Assembly: GCA_015066875.1 (NCBI GenBank)
Contig: SVNM01000013.1
Span: 1 to 37,339 of the forward strand
Source: Ruminococcus sp.
Lineage (GTDB): Bacteria > Bacillota > Clostridia > Oscillospirales > Ruminococcaceae
Direction of reading: 5' to 3'
Length of the DNA stretch: 37,339 bases
Part shown: piece after piece, positions 1-7,769 of the stretch
How the letters are laid out: each line of letters begins with the position of its first letter
How positions within the stretch are numbered: the stretch's first letter is position 1
Notes under the pieces: generated by a model
Told to the model about the DNA's origin: nothing
The model's input: only the letters and a program-made list of their open reading frames with translations
Databases searched by the model: none
Position numbers and translations under genes: made by a program

Positions 1-274
1 AAATATCCAAATTTTTCTTAAATAATGATTCGGAGGTGCTGGGTGATGCTGTTCAGAGATTTTGAAATCAGTCAGATAAATTGGGAATTGTCGAACGGAC
101 AAACTGAAATTTGTACCTATATTCTACCATTAGGATTTTCTTCATAAATATCTAAACGTCCATATCCACAATCGTTCCACTCAATTATGGTTTTGCACGG
201 AATCTGATTTTTATTTTTCATCTTCTTTCCAATGTGGAACATCCGGCAGTTCGTTTCTTATTTGACGGCAAGGT
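1..274. other. Window edge, no convincing gene
   Basis: No gene is supported here. A 33-codon plus-strand reading frame runs from ATG 46 to TAA 147 and has a GGAGG at 32-36. It has no recognisable domain and could be the tail of a decayed gene. The rest is AT-rich sequence downstream of the minus-strand gene that ends at 275. Confidence 0.4.
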
Positions 275-856
275 TTAGTTGGGGAGCAATAATGCAATAA
301 GATCAGATCTTTCATAACGATTATGTCCTTGTAAACTTTTTTTGTATTTCCAGCATATAATGGCTTCTTCAAGACTTTTCCCCTGATTATCCTCAAAGAA
401 ATCACGGATATATGTGTTATACTCGAATTGTTTGTCTATTGTTGTTTTCCTCTTTTTCTTTTCCTCAAGGATCTGATAATAGGCTTCAATAGCATCTCTG
501 TAGGTTTTTCCGGCATTATTTTTTAGCCACTTCTGAAACAGCACATTAAATGAGAAACTTTTTCCGATTTTTTCTTTGAAAAAAGCTCTGTGCTTTTCAG
601 AACAGACGATATTATTTTCAATTTCCGTGTCCTCAGTAATCAAACCTATGTCTATTGATGGTTTCTTGTGCGTGGAAGTTTCAGAAATAATTCCTGTATC
701 AAGGAATAGTGCAATTCTGTCAGTAAGTTCAAGCTTGCCGCCAGAAACCGGCAGATTGTTTTCTCTGCAAAAATTTACAAGTTCTTCTTTAAGATAATAA
801 AAGCTGCGAAACACAGCTGAGTTAAGCTCTTTGCTTAATTTTGGTCTTTCTTTCAT
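275..856 (-). CDS. SAP / DUF6434-type domain protein
   Basis: This is a 193-residue soluble protein. The N-terminal ~50 residues (LKEELVNFCRENNLPVSGGK, then LTDRIALFLD) have the look of a SAP-type helix-extension-helix that often binds nucleic acid. The C-terminal half, with FNVLFQKWLKNNAGKTYRDA and a conserved YNTYIRDFFEDNQGKS stretch, resembles the DUF6434 domain usually paired with it. A GAGGAA sits directly before the ATG at 862, so the second ATG at 856, about 8 bases downstream, is preferred. It lies 69 bases downstream of the cyclase-family gene and is probably cotranscribed with it. No signal peptide or membrane segment is visible. The domain call comes from recalled family sequence patterns. 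The cellular role is unknown. Confidence 0.75.
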   Translation of the reverse strand: MKERPKLSKELNSAVFRSFYYLKEELVNFCRENNLPVSGGKLELTDRIALFLDTGIISETSTHKKPSIDIGLITEDTEIENNIVCSEKHRAFFKEKIGKSFSFNVLFQKWLKNNAGKTYRDAIEAYYQILEEKKKRKTTIDKQFEYNTYIRDFFEDNQGKSLEEAIICWKYKKSLQGHNRYERSDLIALLLPN

Positions 857-931
857 TAACATTTCCTCATTGTATTCCTATGTTCGCTATAAAATCAAAC
901 ATATAAAAGCTGTTTTCCATAATATTTTGAT

Positions 932-1534
932 TCATCTGTCTACAACATCTATCAGCACAGCTCTGCAAGGCGAACCGTCCGCACCGGATAAATTCAGCGG
1001 CGCAGCATTTAAAAGATAGACACCTTCTGAAACCTCTGCCAGACGAATTCCTTCAAGCAGAACAACATTGGCATTTAACAGTATCAGATGAACTTCCATG
1101 GGAGCATTTTCCGGTCCGACAGTCTGGGATTCATTTCCCAGAAGAAGAATTCCAGCAGAGGCAAAAACTTTTGCGGCTTCCGGAGAAACTTCTGCGTCAC
1201 CCTTAATCAGAATTCTTTTTGCTGCTTCGGGATTCTGTTTTTTTGCTTTTTCAATTATTTTCGCAGCATCATCACCGGAAACAACCCCATGATGTTCTGC
1301 TGCATAAGCCATTCCCACGAAAGATTCCATGCCAATGGCATCCACAGTTTTTCCGTCTTTGATAAAATGAAATGGTGCATCTATGTGAGTTCCGTTGTGG
1401 GCGCACATGCTGAATTCCGTAAGATTATACAAGTCACCGTTTTCCATTGAATTAAGCTTCTTTTTTTTAGGTATCGGATCTCCCGGATATACCTTACAGC
1501 TGAAAACTTCCTGTGAAATATCGTATATTTTCAT
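932..1534 (-). CDS. Cyclase-family metal-dependent hydrolase (kynurenine formamidase-like)
   Basis: This 200-residue protein belongs to the cyclase family (PF04199), which includes the metal-dependent kynurenine formamidase KynB and related amidohydrolases. The family signature HNGTHIDAPFHF is at residues 46-57 and supplies the metal ligands His46, His50, Asp52 and His56. An upstream YPGDP (residues 16-20) and a downstream LLNAAPLNLSGADGSPCR region also fit the fold. The length is typical for the short bacterial form. The start has an AGAGGA site close upstream, and a good promoter is seen at 1648-1676. No tryptophan catabolism genes are nearby, so the substrate cannot be named and formamidase activity is only one possibility. 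Confidence 0.88.
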   Translation of the reverse strand: MKIYDISQEVFSCKVYPGDPIPKKKKLNSMENGDLYNLTEFSMCAHNGTHIDAPFHFIKDGKTVDAIGMESFVGMAYAAEHHGVVSGDDAAKIIEKAKKQNPEAAKRILIKGDAEVSPEAAKVFASAGILLLGNESQTVGPENAPMEVHLILLNANVVLLEGIRLAEVSEGVYLLNAAPLNLSGADGSPCRAVLIDVVDR

Positions 1535-1647
1535 TTCTATCCTCTCTTAATTCTCCTAAAATACTACATCTGTATAACAATTATTACGAGTATGCATAAA
1601 AAACTCTCCGTCAAATTCTTATTTACGAACATGTTTTCATATGCATT

Positions 1648-1676
1648 ATTATACCATGTATACATAAATAATGCAA
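1648..1676 (-). promoter_or_regulatory. Sigma-A promoter of the cyclase-family gene
   Basis: Read on the minus strand there is TTGCAT (1671-1676), 17 bases, then TATAAT (1648-1653). It points to the cyclase gene starting at 1534 and leaves a leader of about 105 bases. No conserved structure is evident in the leader. Confidence 0.7.
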
Positions 1677-1775
1677 CTGCTTAAGCTTGTTTTTGGAATA
1701 AATATTGCTGAAAATAAAAAGCAGAAAATAGTTACTGGAATCAGTGACTATTTTTTTATACAAAGCAAAAAGAAA

Positions 1776-1950
1776 ATTACAGGTTGATTTTGCAGAAAAA
1801 TAATATCAACCAAACGTTACTGCTGTAAACGTAAAGTTGAATTCAATAAAAAAAGCATTGGTTGCATACAACAGAAACTTGTGATATAATAGCAGATGTA
1901 GACAGATATCCGGATATCTATCGTTCAAAAAACAATTACAGGTTGATTTT
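1776..1950 (+). repeat. 16-base direct repeat flanking the regulator promoter
   Basis: ATTACAGGTTGATTTT occurs at 1776-1791 and again at 1935-1950, the second copy immediately before the ribosome site of the regulator gene. The first copy also forms an inverted repeat, GGTTGAT (1782-1788) with ATCAACC (1805-1811). The promoter lies between the copies. These could be operator sites for the XRE regulator, which is inference. Confidence 0.55.
1862..1890 (+). promoter_or_regulatory. Sigma-A promoter of the regulator-GH44 operon
   Basis: TTGCAT (1862-1867), 17 bases, TATAAT (1885-1890). The -35 box lies inside the small inverted repeat GTTG-CATA-CAAC (1861-1872), a plausible repressor contact. 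Transcription would start near 1897 and run through the regulator into the cellulase gene. Confidence 0.8.
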
Positions 1951-1967
1951 TGAGGTGTAAACTAAAA

Positions 1968-2876
1968 ATGGAATTGCAATTCAGTAAAAATTTAGTAAAA
2001 TACAGAAAGACCTGCGGACTGACACAGGGACAGCTTGCCGCTAAGCTGAATGTCACTCCACAGGCAGTTTCAAAATGGGAAAACGGAAGTTTGCCTGATT
2101 CAGAGCTTCTGCCGAAAATTTCTGGAATATTAGGCGTTTCTCTTGATATGCTCTTCGGAATCAAGCAGGAACAGGCTGAATATGATCTCGATCAGCTTAT
2201 CATCCAGAAGATCCGGCAGACGCCTCCGCAAGAACGTGCTGATCTTATAATGAAGCTGTATTATACTACCCTTTCAGCTTACAACGATTATACCCTTTCA
2301 GCAGCAAAATTTCCTGAAAATCTTGAACTTGAAACATACGCAGAACTGAGAACAGATTATGAATGCTCTATTGCCCGTCTGAATGATGATCTGAAATACT
2401 GCTGTTTTGTGAAAATTCCCGAAAATGGTGTAGATTCATATACCGAAGCAAATGAAAATATGATCTATCTTTTTCAGACTCTCGCAAGCAAGGATGCAAT
2501 AGAAGTTATCCACTATCTCGGAAGCTGTTTCCGCAACAGGATGCAGTCGCTGGAATTTATATCAAAACAGGTGAATATTCCGGTGAAACGTGTAAAGAAA
2601 ATTATGGACAACCTTGACCGTCTCGGAATTGTATGGCGTGTTTCCGCTGATATCAGCGATACCCCTACTATTATTTATGGATACGGACATAATACGCCGC
2701 TTACATGCCTGCTTGTCATAGCCAAGTCGATTTCAAGATATATAAGATTTCATGACCTTTTTATTGATCAGTACTCACGAGGACCTTTCCGATACAGTTC
2801 TCTGAAAGAGCAGACGCCCGTTCCCGAAGTATCGTTATGGACTGAAGCAGAAGCTTCAGATGAGGAGGAATTATAA
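1968..2876 (+). CDS. XRE-family regulator with C-terminal winged-helix-like domain
   Basis: This is a 302-residue DNA-binding protein. Residues ~1-65 are a classic Cro/C1-type helix-turn-helix (LTQGQLAAKLNVTPQAVSKW). The C-terminal part, ~residues 155-240, has a second helical pattern ending in PVKRVKKIMDNLDRLGIVWR, which looks like a MarR/ArsR-type winged helix. The ATG at 1968 is preferred over the in-frame TTG at 1950 because GAGGTG (1952-1957) is correctly spaced for it. The stop overlaps the start of the GH44 cellulase gene by one base (TAATG), so the two are translationally coupled. It probably senses a polysaccharide-related or growth signal and controls its own operon; the signal is unknown. 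No sensor domain with a known ligand is recognisable. Confidence 0.85.
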   Translation: MELQFSKNLVKYRKTCGLTQGQLAAKLNVTPQAVSKWENGSLPDSELLPKISGILGVSLDMLFGIKQEQAEYDLDQLIIQKIRQTPPQERADLIMKLYYTTLSAYNDYTLSAAKFPENLELETYAELRTDYECSIARLNDDLKYCCFVKIPENGVDSYTEANENMIYLFQTLASKDAIEVIHYLGSCFRNRMQSLEFISKQVNIPVKRVKKIMDNLDRLGIVWRVSADISDTPTIIYGYGHNTPLTCLLVIAKSISRYIRFHDLFIDQYSRGPFRYSSLKEQTPVPEVSLWTEAEASDEEEL

Positions 2877-5215
2877 TGAAGAAGTACGCATCACTTTTAA
2901 CAGCAGTCGTAATGATGACTGCACCTATGTCTGTCCCTTTCGCACCCGTTAATGCAGAGACAGCAGAAAAAATGAACATCAATATTGACCTCTCCGCAGA
3001 GAGAAAAGCAATCAGCCCATATATCTATGGTGTAAACCAGTATGGCAACGATCTGAGCAAGGTTTCTGCAACCTCTATAAGACAGGGCGGAAACAGAATG
3101 ACTGCCTACAACTGGGAAAACAACGCATCTAACGCCGGATCAGACTGGAAACACAGTTCAGATAACAATCTTTCAAATTCTGACGAACCTGCTGACTGTG
3201 CAATGCAGCTTTCAAAGGAAGCTGAAAGAAACGGCGCTTCATACAAGTTCACAACGCTTCAGCTTGCCGGATATGTTGCAGCTGATAAGGACGGTACTGT
3301 TACAGAAGCAGAAGCTGCTCCCTCAGACCGCTGGAATGAAGTAGTTCTCACAAAGGGAAGCGCATTCGATGAAACTCCCGACCTTACGGACGGTAAGGTA
3401 TACATGGATGAATATGTAAACTACATCATCAGCAAATTAGGAGATTCAACTTCACCTACAGGTATTCAGGGATACAGTCTTGACAACGAGCCTGCTCTCT
3501 GGCATCATACACATGGCAGAATCCATCCTGAGCGTGTAACGATCGCTGAGCTTGCTGAAAAGTCAATTGAAATGGCAGCAGCAGTAAAGAAGCTTGATCC
3601 TAAGGCAGATATTTTCGGACCGGCACTTTTCGGATATTCTGCGTTCTGTAATCTTGCTGATGACGATTCGACTGATGAGTGGGAGAAAATCAAGGCGGAA
3701 AATAACTACCACTGGTATCTCGACTGCTATCTCGAACAGATGAAGAAGGGGGAGGAAGAACACGGAATCCGTCTTCTCGATGTACTTGATATCCACTATT
3801 ACCCTGAAGCGAAGGGACAGTGCCGTGTTTCTGAATGTACTGATCCTACTCACACAAAATGTGCAGAAGCAAGAATGCAGTCAGTTCGTACACTTTACGA
3901 GGAAGGCTATATCGAGGACAGCTGGATCGGACAGTGGGGCAAGGAAAATCTTCCTATGATTCCTACAATTCAGGAATCAATTGATAAGTACTATCCTGGA
4001 ACAAAGCTTGCTATTACTGAGTATAACTTCGGCGGTAACGATCTGAGTGCAACAATCGCACAGGCAGAAGCTCTTGGCTGTTTTGCAGATGCAGGCGTAT
4101 ATCTTGCAACAAAATGGAGCAGCAATGACTATCAGTTCGCTGGTATCAACCTCTACACAAACTACGATGGCAACGGCAGTTCATTCGGTGATATGCTCGT
4201 TCCCACAAAGACAGATGATGTATCACTTTCAAGCGCCTATGCTTCTATCAAGGGCGACGATCAGGGAACAGTTACAGCTATGATCACAAACAAGGATCTT
4301 ACAAATTCTGAAAACGCTGTTATCAATCTCAAGAATGCAGATACATCATATGAGGCAGCCGCTGTATATGCAGTTTACGGCGATTCTGCCGAGATCAAGC
4401 TTATCGAAATCGTTGATGATGTAAAGGATAACGTAGTTAATGTTGAACTTCCGGCTTATTCAGCAGCTATGGTTGTTATCACTGATGACGCATCTGATTT
4501 TGAAGGTCTTGAACTCTACAATCCTGATAAATTCAAATATGAGACAGAAACTTTTGAAGATATAGAAAACATGATAAACAAGAACGGATACGTTGAAGTT
4601 CCGATTTCTGATCCTGAGCATCTTGCAAGAATCGACATCCTTGCCGATGTAACTTCAAGTGCTGGTTCAAGCTGGGCTACTGCCGGATGTGCTGTATGCA
4701 TCAACGCTATTGATGAAGATGGTAATGATTTCTGGACTTCCAAGAGCTATTCTCTGAAGCTTGGAAAAGATTCAACTGCATCTGTTGAGTTCGACGGAAC
4801 TCTTAAAAACAAGGAAGAAATCGTAAACGCAGTTGTCGCTGACGGAAAAGTAGAATTGCAGAAATGGTGGGATTCTTCCGAACAGGCTGAAAATGAAGTT
4901 GCAGATACCATTTCAGTAGACTATAAAAAGATTGAAGTCGTTTATGAATATGAAAATACTGGAAATCCCGATAATCCTGTTCCGCCCACACCTTCTGTTT
5001 CACTTTACGGCGATACAAACGGCAACGGCGAGGTTCTTCTGAACGATGCAGTTCTTATCCTCCAGCACCTCGGAAATCCCGATGCATACCCTCTCTCTGA
5101 TGAAGCTAAGGCAAATGCTGATGTAAGCAATACAGGCGACGGCATAACAAACAAGGACGCTCTTGCTATACAGAAATATCTGCTTCACCTTATATCAAGT
5201 CTTCCCGAAGCATAA
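2876..5215 (+). CDS. Cellulosomal GH44 endoglucanase/xyloglucanase with dockerin
   Basis: This 779-residue secreted enzyme cleaves internal beta-1,4 bonds of cellulose, xyloglucan or mannan-type glucans; these are known GH44 activities. Residues 1-27 form a Sec signal peptide ending near VNA. The GH44 catalytic region covers ~32-540. The acid/base Glu205 lies in SLDNEPALWHHTH and the nucleophile Glu382 in ITEYNFGG. Residues ~545-690 form a beta-rich module, perhaps a carbohydrate-binding domain such as the CBM76 described next to GH44 in R. flavefaciens; that assignment is tentative. A Pro-rich linker leads to a dockerin at ~710-775 with two calcium-binding repeats, starting GDTNGNGEV and DVSNTGDGIT. 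The dockerin should anchor the enzyme to a cohesin on a scaffoldin. The ribosome site GAGGAGGAA lies inside the end of the upstream regulator gene. Confidence 0.93.
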   Translation: MKKYASLLTAVVMMTAPMSVPFAPVNAETAEKMNINIDLSAERKAISPYIYGVNQYGNDLSKVSATSIRQGGNRMTAYNWENNASNAGSDWKHSSDNNLSNSDEPADCAMQLSKEAERNGASYKFTTLQLAGYVAADKDGTVTEAEAAPSDRWNEVVLTKGSAFDETPDLTDGKVYMDEYVNYIISKLGDSTSPTGIQGYSLDNEPALWHHTHGRIHPERVTIAELAEKSIEMAAAVKKLDPKADIFGPALFGYSAFCNLADDDSTDEWEKIKAENNYHWYLDCYLEQMKKGEEEHGIRLLDVLDIHYYPEAKGQCRVSECTDPTHTKCAEARMQSVRTLYEEGYIEDSWIGQWGKENLPMIPTIQESIDKYYPGTKLAITEYNFGGNDLSATIAQAEALGCFADAGVYLATKWSSNDYQFAGINLYTNYDGNGSSFGDMLVPTKTDDVSLSSAYASIKGDDQGTVTAMITNKDLTNSENAVINLKNADTSYEAAAVYAVYGDSAEIKLIEIVDDVKDNVVNVELPAYSAAMVVITDDASDFEGLELYNPDKFKYETETFEDIENMINKNGYVEVPISDPEHLARIDILADVTSSAGSSWATAGCAVCINAIDEDGNDFWTSKSYSLKLGKDSTASVEFDGTLKNKEEIVNAVVADGKVELQKWWDSSEQAENEVADTISVDYKKIEVVYEYENTGNPDNPVPPTPSVSLYGDTNGNGEVLLNDAVLILQHLGNPDAYPLSDEAKANADVSNTGDGITNKDALAIQKYLLHLISSLPEA

Positions 5216-5311
5216 AAAACAATGTAATTATACATGAGAAAGATTTTTACAGGACTTTCTGATATTATAATGAGAATGATAAATATAATCATGATTTAGC
5301 AGTTTATTCTG

Positions 5312-5358
5312 AACCATATAATGAGGGCAGTTGCCTTCGTTATATGGTTTTATTTTTG
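5312..5358 (+). terminator. Rho-independent terminator after GH44 gene
   Basis: AACCATATAA with the following TGAGGGCA pairs with TGCCTTCGTTATATGGTT, about 18 pairs if G-U pairs are allowed, around a two-base loop. TTTTATTTTT follows. It ends the regulator-GH44 transcript. Confidence 0.85.
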
Positions 5359-5490
5359 CATGAATTCTGAATACAATGATTTGTAATGCTGTAATGTGTA
5401 AAATTTTCGTAGGAAAACATACTCTTATTGGTTTATTTCTTTATGTAAGGTCGGACGCTTACATCCGCCCGTGATGAACGGAATTATTCT

Positions 5491-5519
5491 GCGGTGCGAT
5501 GTAGGCACCGCACCCTACA
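5491..5519. repeat. Intergenic GC-rich hairpin ending in CCCTACA
   Basis: GCGGTGC (5491-5497) and GCACCGC (5505-5511) form a perfect 7-base stem, followed by ACCCTACA. The design, a GC-rich hairpin ending in (C)CCTACA, matches the second copy at 20094-20117. It lies in the 400-base gap between the cellulase gene and the next operon. That gap otherwise holds only the upstream terminator and the TfoX promoter. Confidence 0.55.
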
Positions 5520-5561
5520 TTACCTATATTTATTTCACACATATGTAATGCCGTTAAGGGA

Positions 5562-5590
5562 TTGTTTTTCAACTTGTTTTATGGTATAAT
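5562..5590 (+). promoter_or_regulatory. Sigma-A promoter of the TfoX-to-GNAT operon
   Basis: TTGTTT (5562-5567), 17 bases, TATAAT (5585-5590). Initiation near 5597 gives a short leader before the AAGGAGG and the ATG at 5616. Confidence 0.75.
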
Positions 5591-5615
5591 GTTGAAAAAG
5601 CTAAGGAGGAACCAT

Positions 5616-5930
5616 ATGGCTTCAAGCAAAGAGTATCTTTATTTTGTTCTGGAACAGTTATCCGGACTGGAAGAAATTACTTACAGAGCAATGATGGGGG
5701 AGTATATTATCTACTATCGTGGCAGGATAATCGGCGGAATTTACGACGACAGACTTCTTGTAAAGCCAGTGAAACCGGCAGTATCCATGATGCCGGACGC
5801 AGTATATGAATTGCCGTATGACGGTGCAAAGGCAATGCTTCTTGTTGATAACATTGACAGCAAGGAATTTCTGACAAGGCTTGTAGATGAGATGTATCCG
5901 GAACTTCCGGCACCGAAGAAAAAGAAGTAG
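5616..5930 (+). CDS. TfoX N-terminal domain family protein
   Basis: This is a 104-residue protein made only of the TfoX N-terminal domain (PF04993). The pattern SKEYLYFVLEQLSG, then YRAMMGEYIIYYRGRIIGGI, then DDRLLVKPV is typical of the stand-alone Firmicute form. The C-terminal helix-hairpin domain of the Haemophilus competence regulator TfoX/Sxy is missing, so a competence role should not be assumed. The tail is lysine-rich (PAPKKKK). The ATG at 5616 follows AAGGAGG at good spacing; an upstream in-frame start at 5562 lies inside the promoter and is rejected. It is the first gene of a compact plus-strand operon, with the methyltransferase gene starting 12 bases after its stop. Confidence 0.9.
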   Translation: MASSKEYLYFVLEQLSGLEEITYRAMMGEYIIYYRGRIIGGIYDDRLLVKPVKPAVSMMPDAVYELPYDGAKAMLLVDNIDSKEFLTRLVDEMYPELPAPKKKK

Positions 5931-5942
5931 GAGTTGTTGTTT

Positions 5943-6581
5943 ATGTATAATCCATGGGAAGAAATAGATTTAAATGATTATGAGAATCACATGAGTCTTG
6001 GAAGTATATATCAGCTTCAGACAATGAATCAGATGATGAGGGAACAATTCTGCGAATATAATGTGAATTCCGTTATGATTCTTGGTGTTGCGGGCGGAAA
6101 CGGACTTGAACACATAGACAAAGAAAAAATCCGCACTGTTTATGGTGTGGATATAAACAGGAATTATCTGAATGAATGCGTGAAAAGATATTCAGCATTA
6201 GGTGATATTTTTAAACCGGTTTGTGCTGATTTGACCGATTCTTCGTCGGAATTGCCTTGTGCTGAGTTGCTTGTTGCCAATCTTCTGATTGAATATATAG
6301 GATACGAATGCTTTCAGCGTGTTGTGAATAAGGTGAATGCCGGATATGTTTCCTGTATTATTCAGATAAATACTGAAACTTCTTTTGTTTCCGAATCGCC
6401 TTATCTTCATGCATTTGACCGGCTTGATGAGGTACATCATCAGATGGAGGAAAGTATTCTTATTGATTCCATGCTGAAAATCGGATATGTGAATGTTCTT
6501 GCGGATGAAAAAAGTCTTCCAAACGGCAAAAAGCTGGTTCGTCTTGATTTTATGAAAAAAGGTTTACAAAGGGAAATATAA
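5943..6581 (+). CDS. Class I SAM-dependent methyltransferase
   Basis: This 212-residue protein has a Rossmann-type methyltransferase core. Motif I is VMILGVAGGNGLEHI at ~residues 43-57, followed by the acidic VYGVDINRNYL strand end that binds the SAM ribose. A motif IV-like stretch, ELLVANLLIEYIG, comes after it. The substrate is unknown. Homologs of this type sit in small-molecule or tRNA-modification contexts, and nothing here decides between them. The ATG at 5943 is chosen because AGGAG (5929-5933) is nine bases upstream, whereas the TTG codons at 5934 and 5937 are too close. The stop overlaps the next start by one base (TAATG), showing coupling to the acetyltransferase gene. Confidence 0.85.
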   Translation: MYNPWEEIDLNDYENHMSLGSIYQLQTMNQMMREQFCEYNVNSVMILGVAGGNGLEHIDKEKIRTVYGVDINRNYLNECVKRYSALGDIFKPVCADLTDSSSELPCAELLVANLLIEYIGYECFQRVVNKVNAGYVSCIIQINTETSFVSESPYLHAFDRLDEVHHQMEESILIDSMLKIGYVNVLADEKSLPNGKKLVRLDFMKKGLQREI

Positions 6582-7231
6582 TGAAAATATATGAAATCAA
6601 AGAAAACAAAAAGCAGTTACTTCCGCTGTTGCTGCTTGCCGACGAACAGGAAGATATGATAGACCGATACATTGACAAAGGTACGATGTATGTGCTTGAC
6701 GATAACGGTATCAAGTGCGAATGTATTGTAACTGACGAGGGCGACGGTATTCTTGAAATCAAAAATATTGCAACATATCCCGAATTTCAGGGCAGAGGCT
6801 ACGCTAAAAAGCTGATTGAATATGTTGCTGAAAAATATAAGGACAGATTTTCCGTTTTGCAAGTGGGTACAGGCGACAGTCCTATGACTGTTCCTTTTTA
6901 CGAGAAATGCGGTTTTGTGCGTTCACACAGCATACCGAATTTCTTTACCGATAACTACAACCACCCTATTTTTGAATGTGGTGTTCAGCTTGTTGATATG
7001 GTTTATCTGAGGAAGAATATAAAACAGAGGTGCTACTATGAACAGACCATACATAATCTGCCATATGGTTACTTCCATAGACGGCAAGGTTACAGGAGAT
7101 TTCCTGTTCAGGCCACAGTGTGCCACAGCTACGGAAATATACTACGATATAAACAGAAAGCTTCAGTCAAACGGATTTATCTGCGGACGTGTCACTATGG
7201 AGGGAAGCTTTACCCAGGGATACTATCCTGA
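6581..7231 (+). CDS. GNAT acetyltransferase with run-on C-terminus
   Basis: Residues 1-~150 form a GNAT N-acetyltransferase. The acetyl-CoA loop is seen in YPEFQGRGYAKKLIEYV, and VPFYEKCGF follows as the usual C-terminal motif. The natural end of such proteins would be near VYLRKNIK at about base 7029. Here there is no stop, so the frame runs 194 bases into the next gene in a different frame. That adds ~65 basic, unstructured-looking residues (from QRCYYEQT onward). The tail has no family meaning, which suggests a lost stop or a one-base indel near 7012-7030, where a shift would give TAA. The acetylated substrate is unknown. The enzyme core looks intact. Confidence 0.8.
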   Translation: MKIYEIKENKKQLLPLLLLADEQEDMIDRYIDKGTMYVLDDNGIKCECIVTDEGDGILEIKNIATYPEFQGRGYAKKLIEYVAEKYKDRFSVLQVGTGDSPMTVPFYEKCGFVRSHSIPNFFTDNYNHPIFECGVQLVDMVYLRKNIKQRCYYEQTIHNLPYGYFHRRQGYRRFPVQATVCHSYGNILRYKQKASVKRIYLRTCHYGGKLYPGILS

Positions 7232-7769
7232 CCTTTCACAGTATGCTCCCGTCAAGCACGATCACGGCTTTAAAATGGACTTTATCCTTGACGATATGTC
7301 AGGTTTTTACGCTGTTGCTTTTGACCCCAAAGGCAAGCTTGGCTGGAAGTCAAACAGAATTATCGATCCTGACGGAGATCCGGGATATGATAAGGCTCAG
7401 ATTATCGAGGTGCTTACCGAACAGGCTGACGAGCGATATCTCGGCTATCTTGAGGCTATGGAAATACCATATATTTTCGCCGGCGAGACTGAGATCGATG
7501 TTGGGCTTGCACTCTTTAAGCTGAAAAATATTATCGGCTGTGAAACTCTGCTTCTTGAGGGCGGAAGCATTATTAACGGAGCATTTCAGCGTGCCGATGT
7601 CATCAATGAGCTAAGTCTTGTTGTTGCTCCTGTTATCGCAGACAAGAACGATAAACCACTTTTCACAGACAGTGTGCTCTCGGACTTTGAGCTTGTAAAG
7701 GCTGAAAACATCGGTGGAAATGTGGTTATGAATTATAAAAGAAAATTTAATGAGGAGGACTTACTATGA
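7038..7769 (+). CDS. RibD C-terminal / dihydrofolate-reductase-like reductase
   Basis: This 243-residue NADPH-dependent reductase is of the RibD C-terminal superfamily (PF01872). The N-terminal strand PYIICHMVTSIDGKVTGDF is the family start. LLEGGSIINGAFQRADVINE, near residue 175, is the cofactor-binding loop and helix that normally reads EGG. RibD-C enzymes reduce a pyrimidine riboside in riboflavin synthesis, but stand-alone paralogs like this act on other, mostly unknown, substrates. No riboflavin genes are nearby. The AGAGG site sits ten bases upstream, within the run-on part of the acetyltransferase frame. The gene ends in ATGA, overlapping the flavodoxin start by four bases. Confidence 0.88.
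   Translation: MNRPYIICHMVTSIDGKVTGDFLFRPQCATATEIYYDINRKLQSNGFICGRVTMEGSFTQGYYPDLSQYAPVKHDHGFKMDFILDDMSGFYAVAFDPKGKLGWKSNRIIDPDGDPGYDKAQIIEVLTEQADERYLGYLEAMEIPYIFAGETEIDVGLALFKLKNIIGCETLLLEGGSIINGAFQRADVINELSLVVAPVIADKNDKPLFTDSVLSDFELVKAENIGGNVVMNYKRKFNEEDLL

Noticed and set aside
211..405. Small minus-strand gene at 211-405
   Set aside because: It overlaps the larger SAP/DUF6434-type gene in another frame and has no supporting motif.
5616..5930. Competence regulator TfoX/Sxy
   Set aside because: Only the N-terminal domain is present and no competence genes are nearby.
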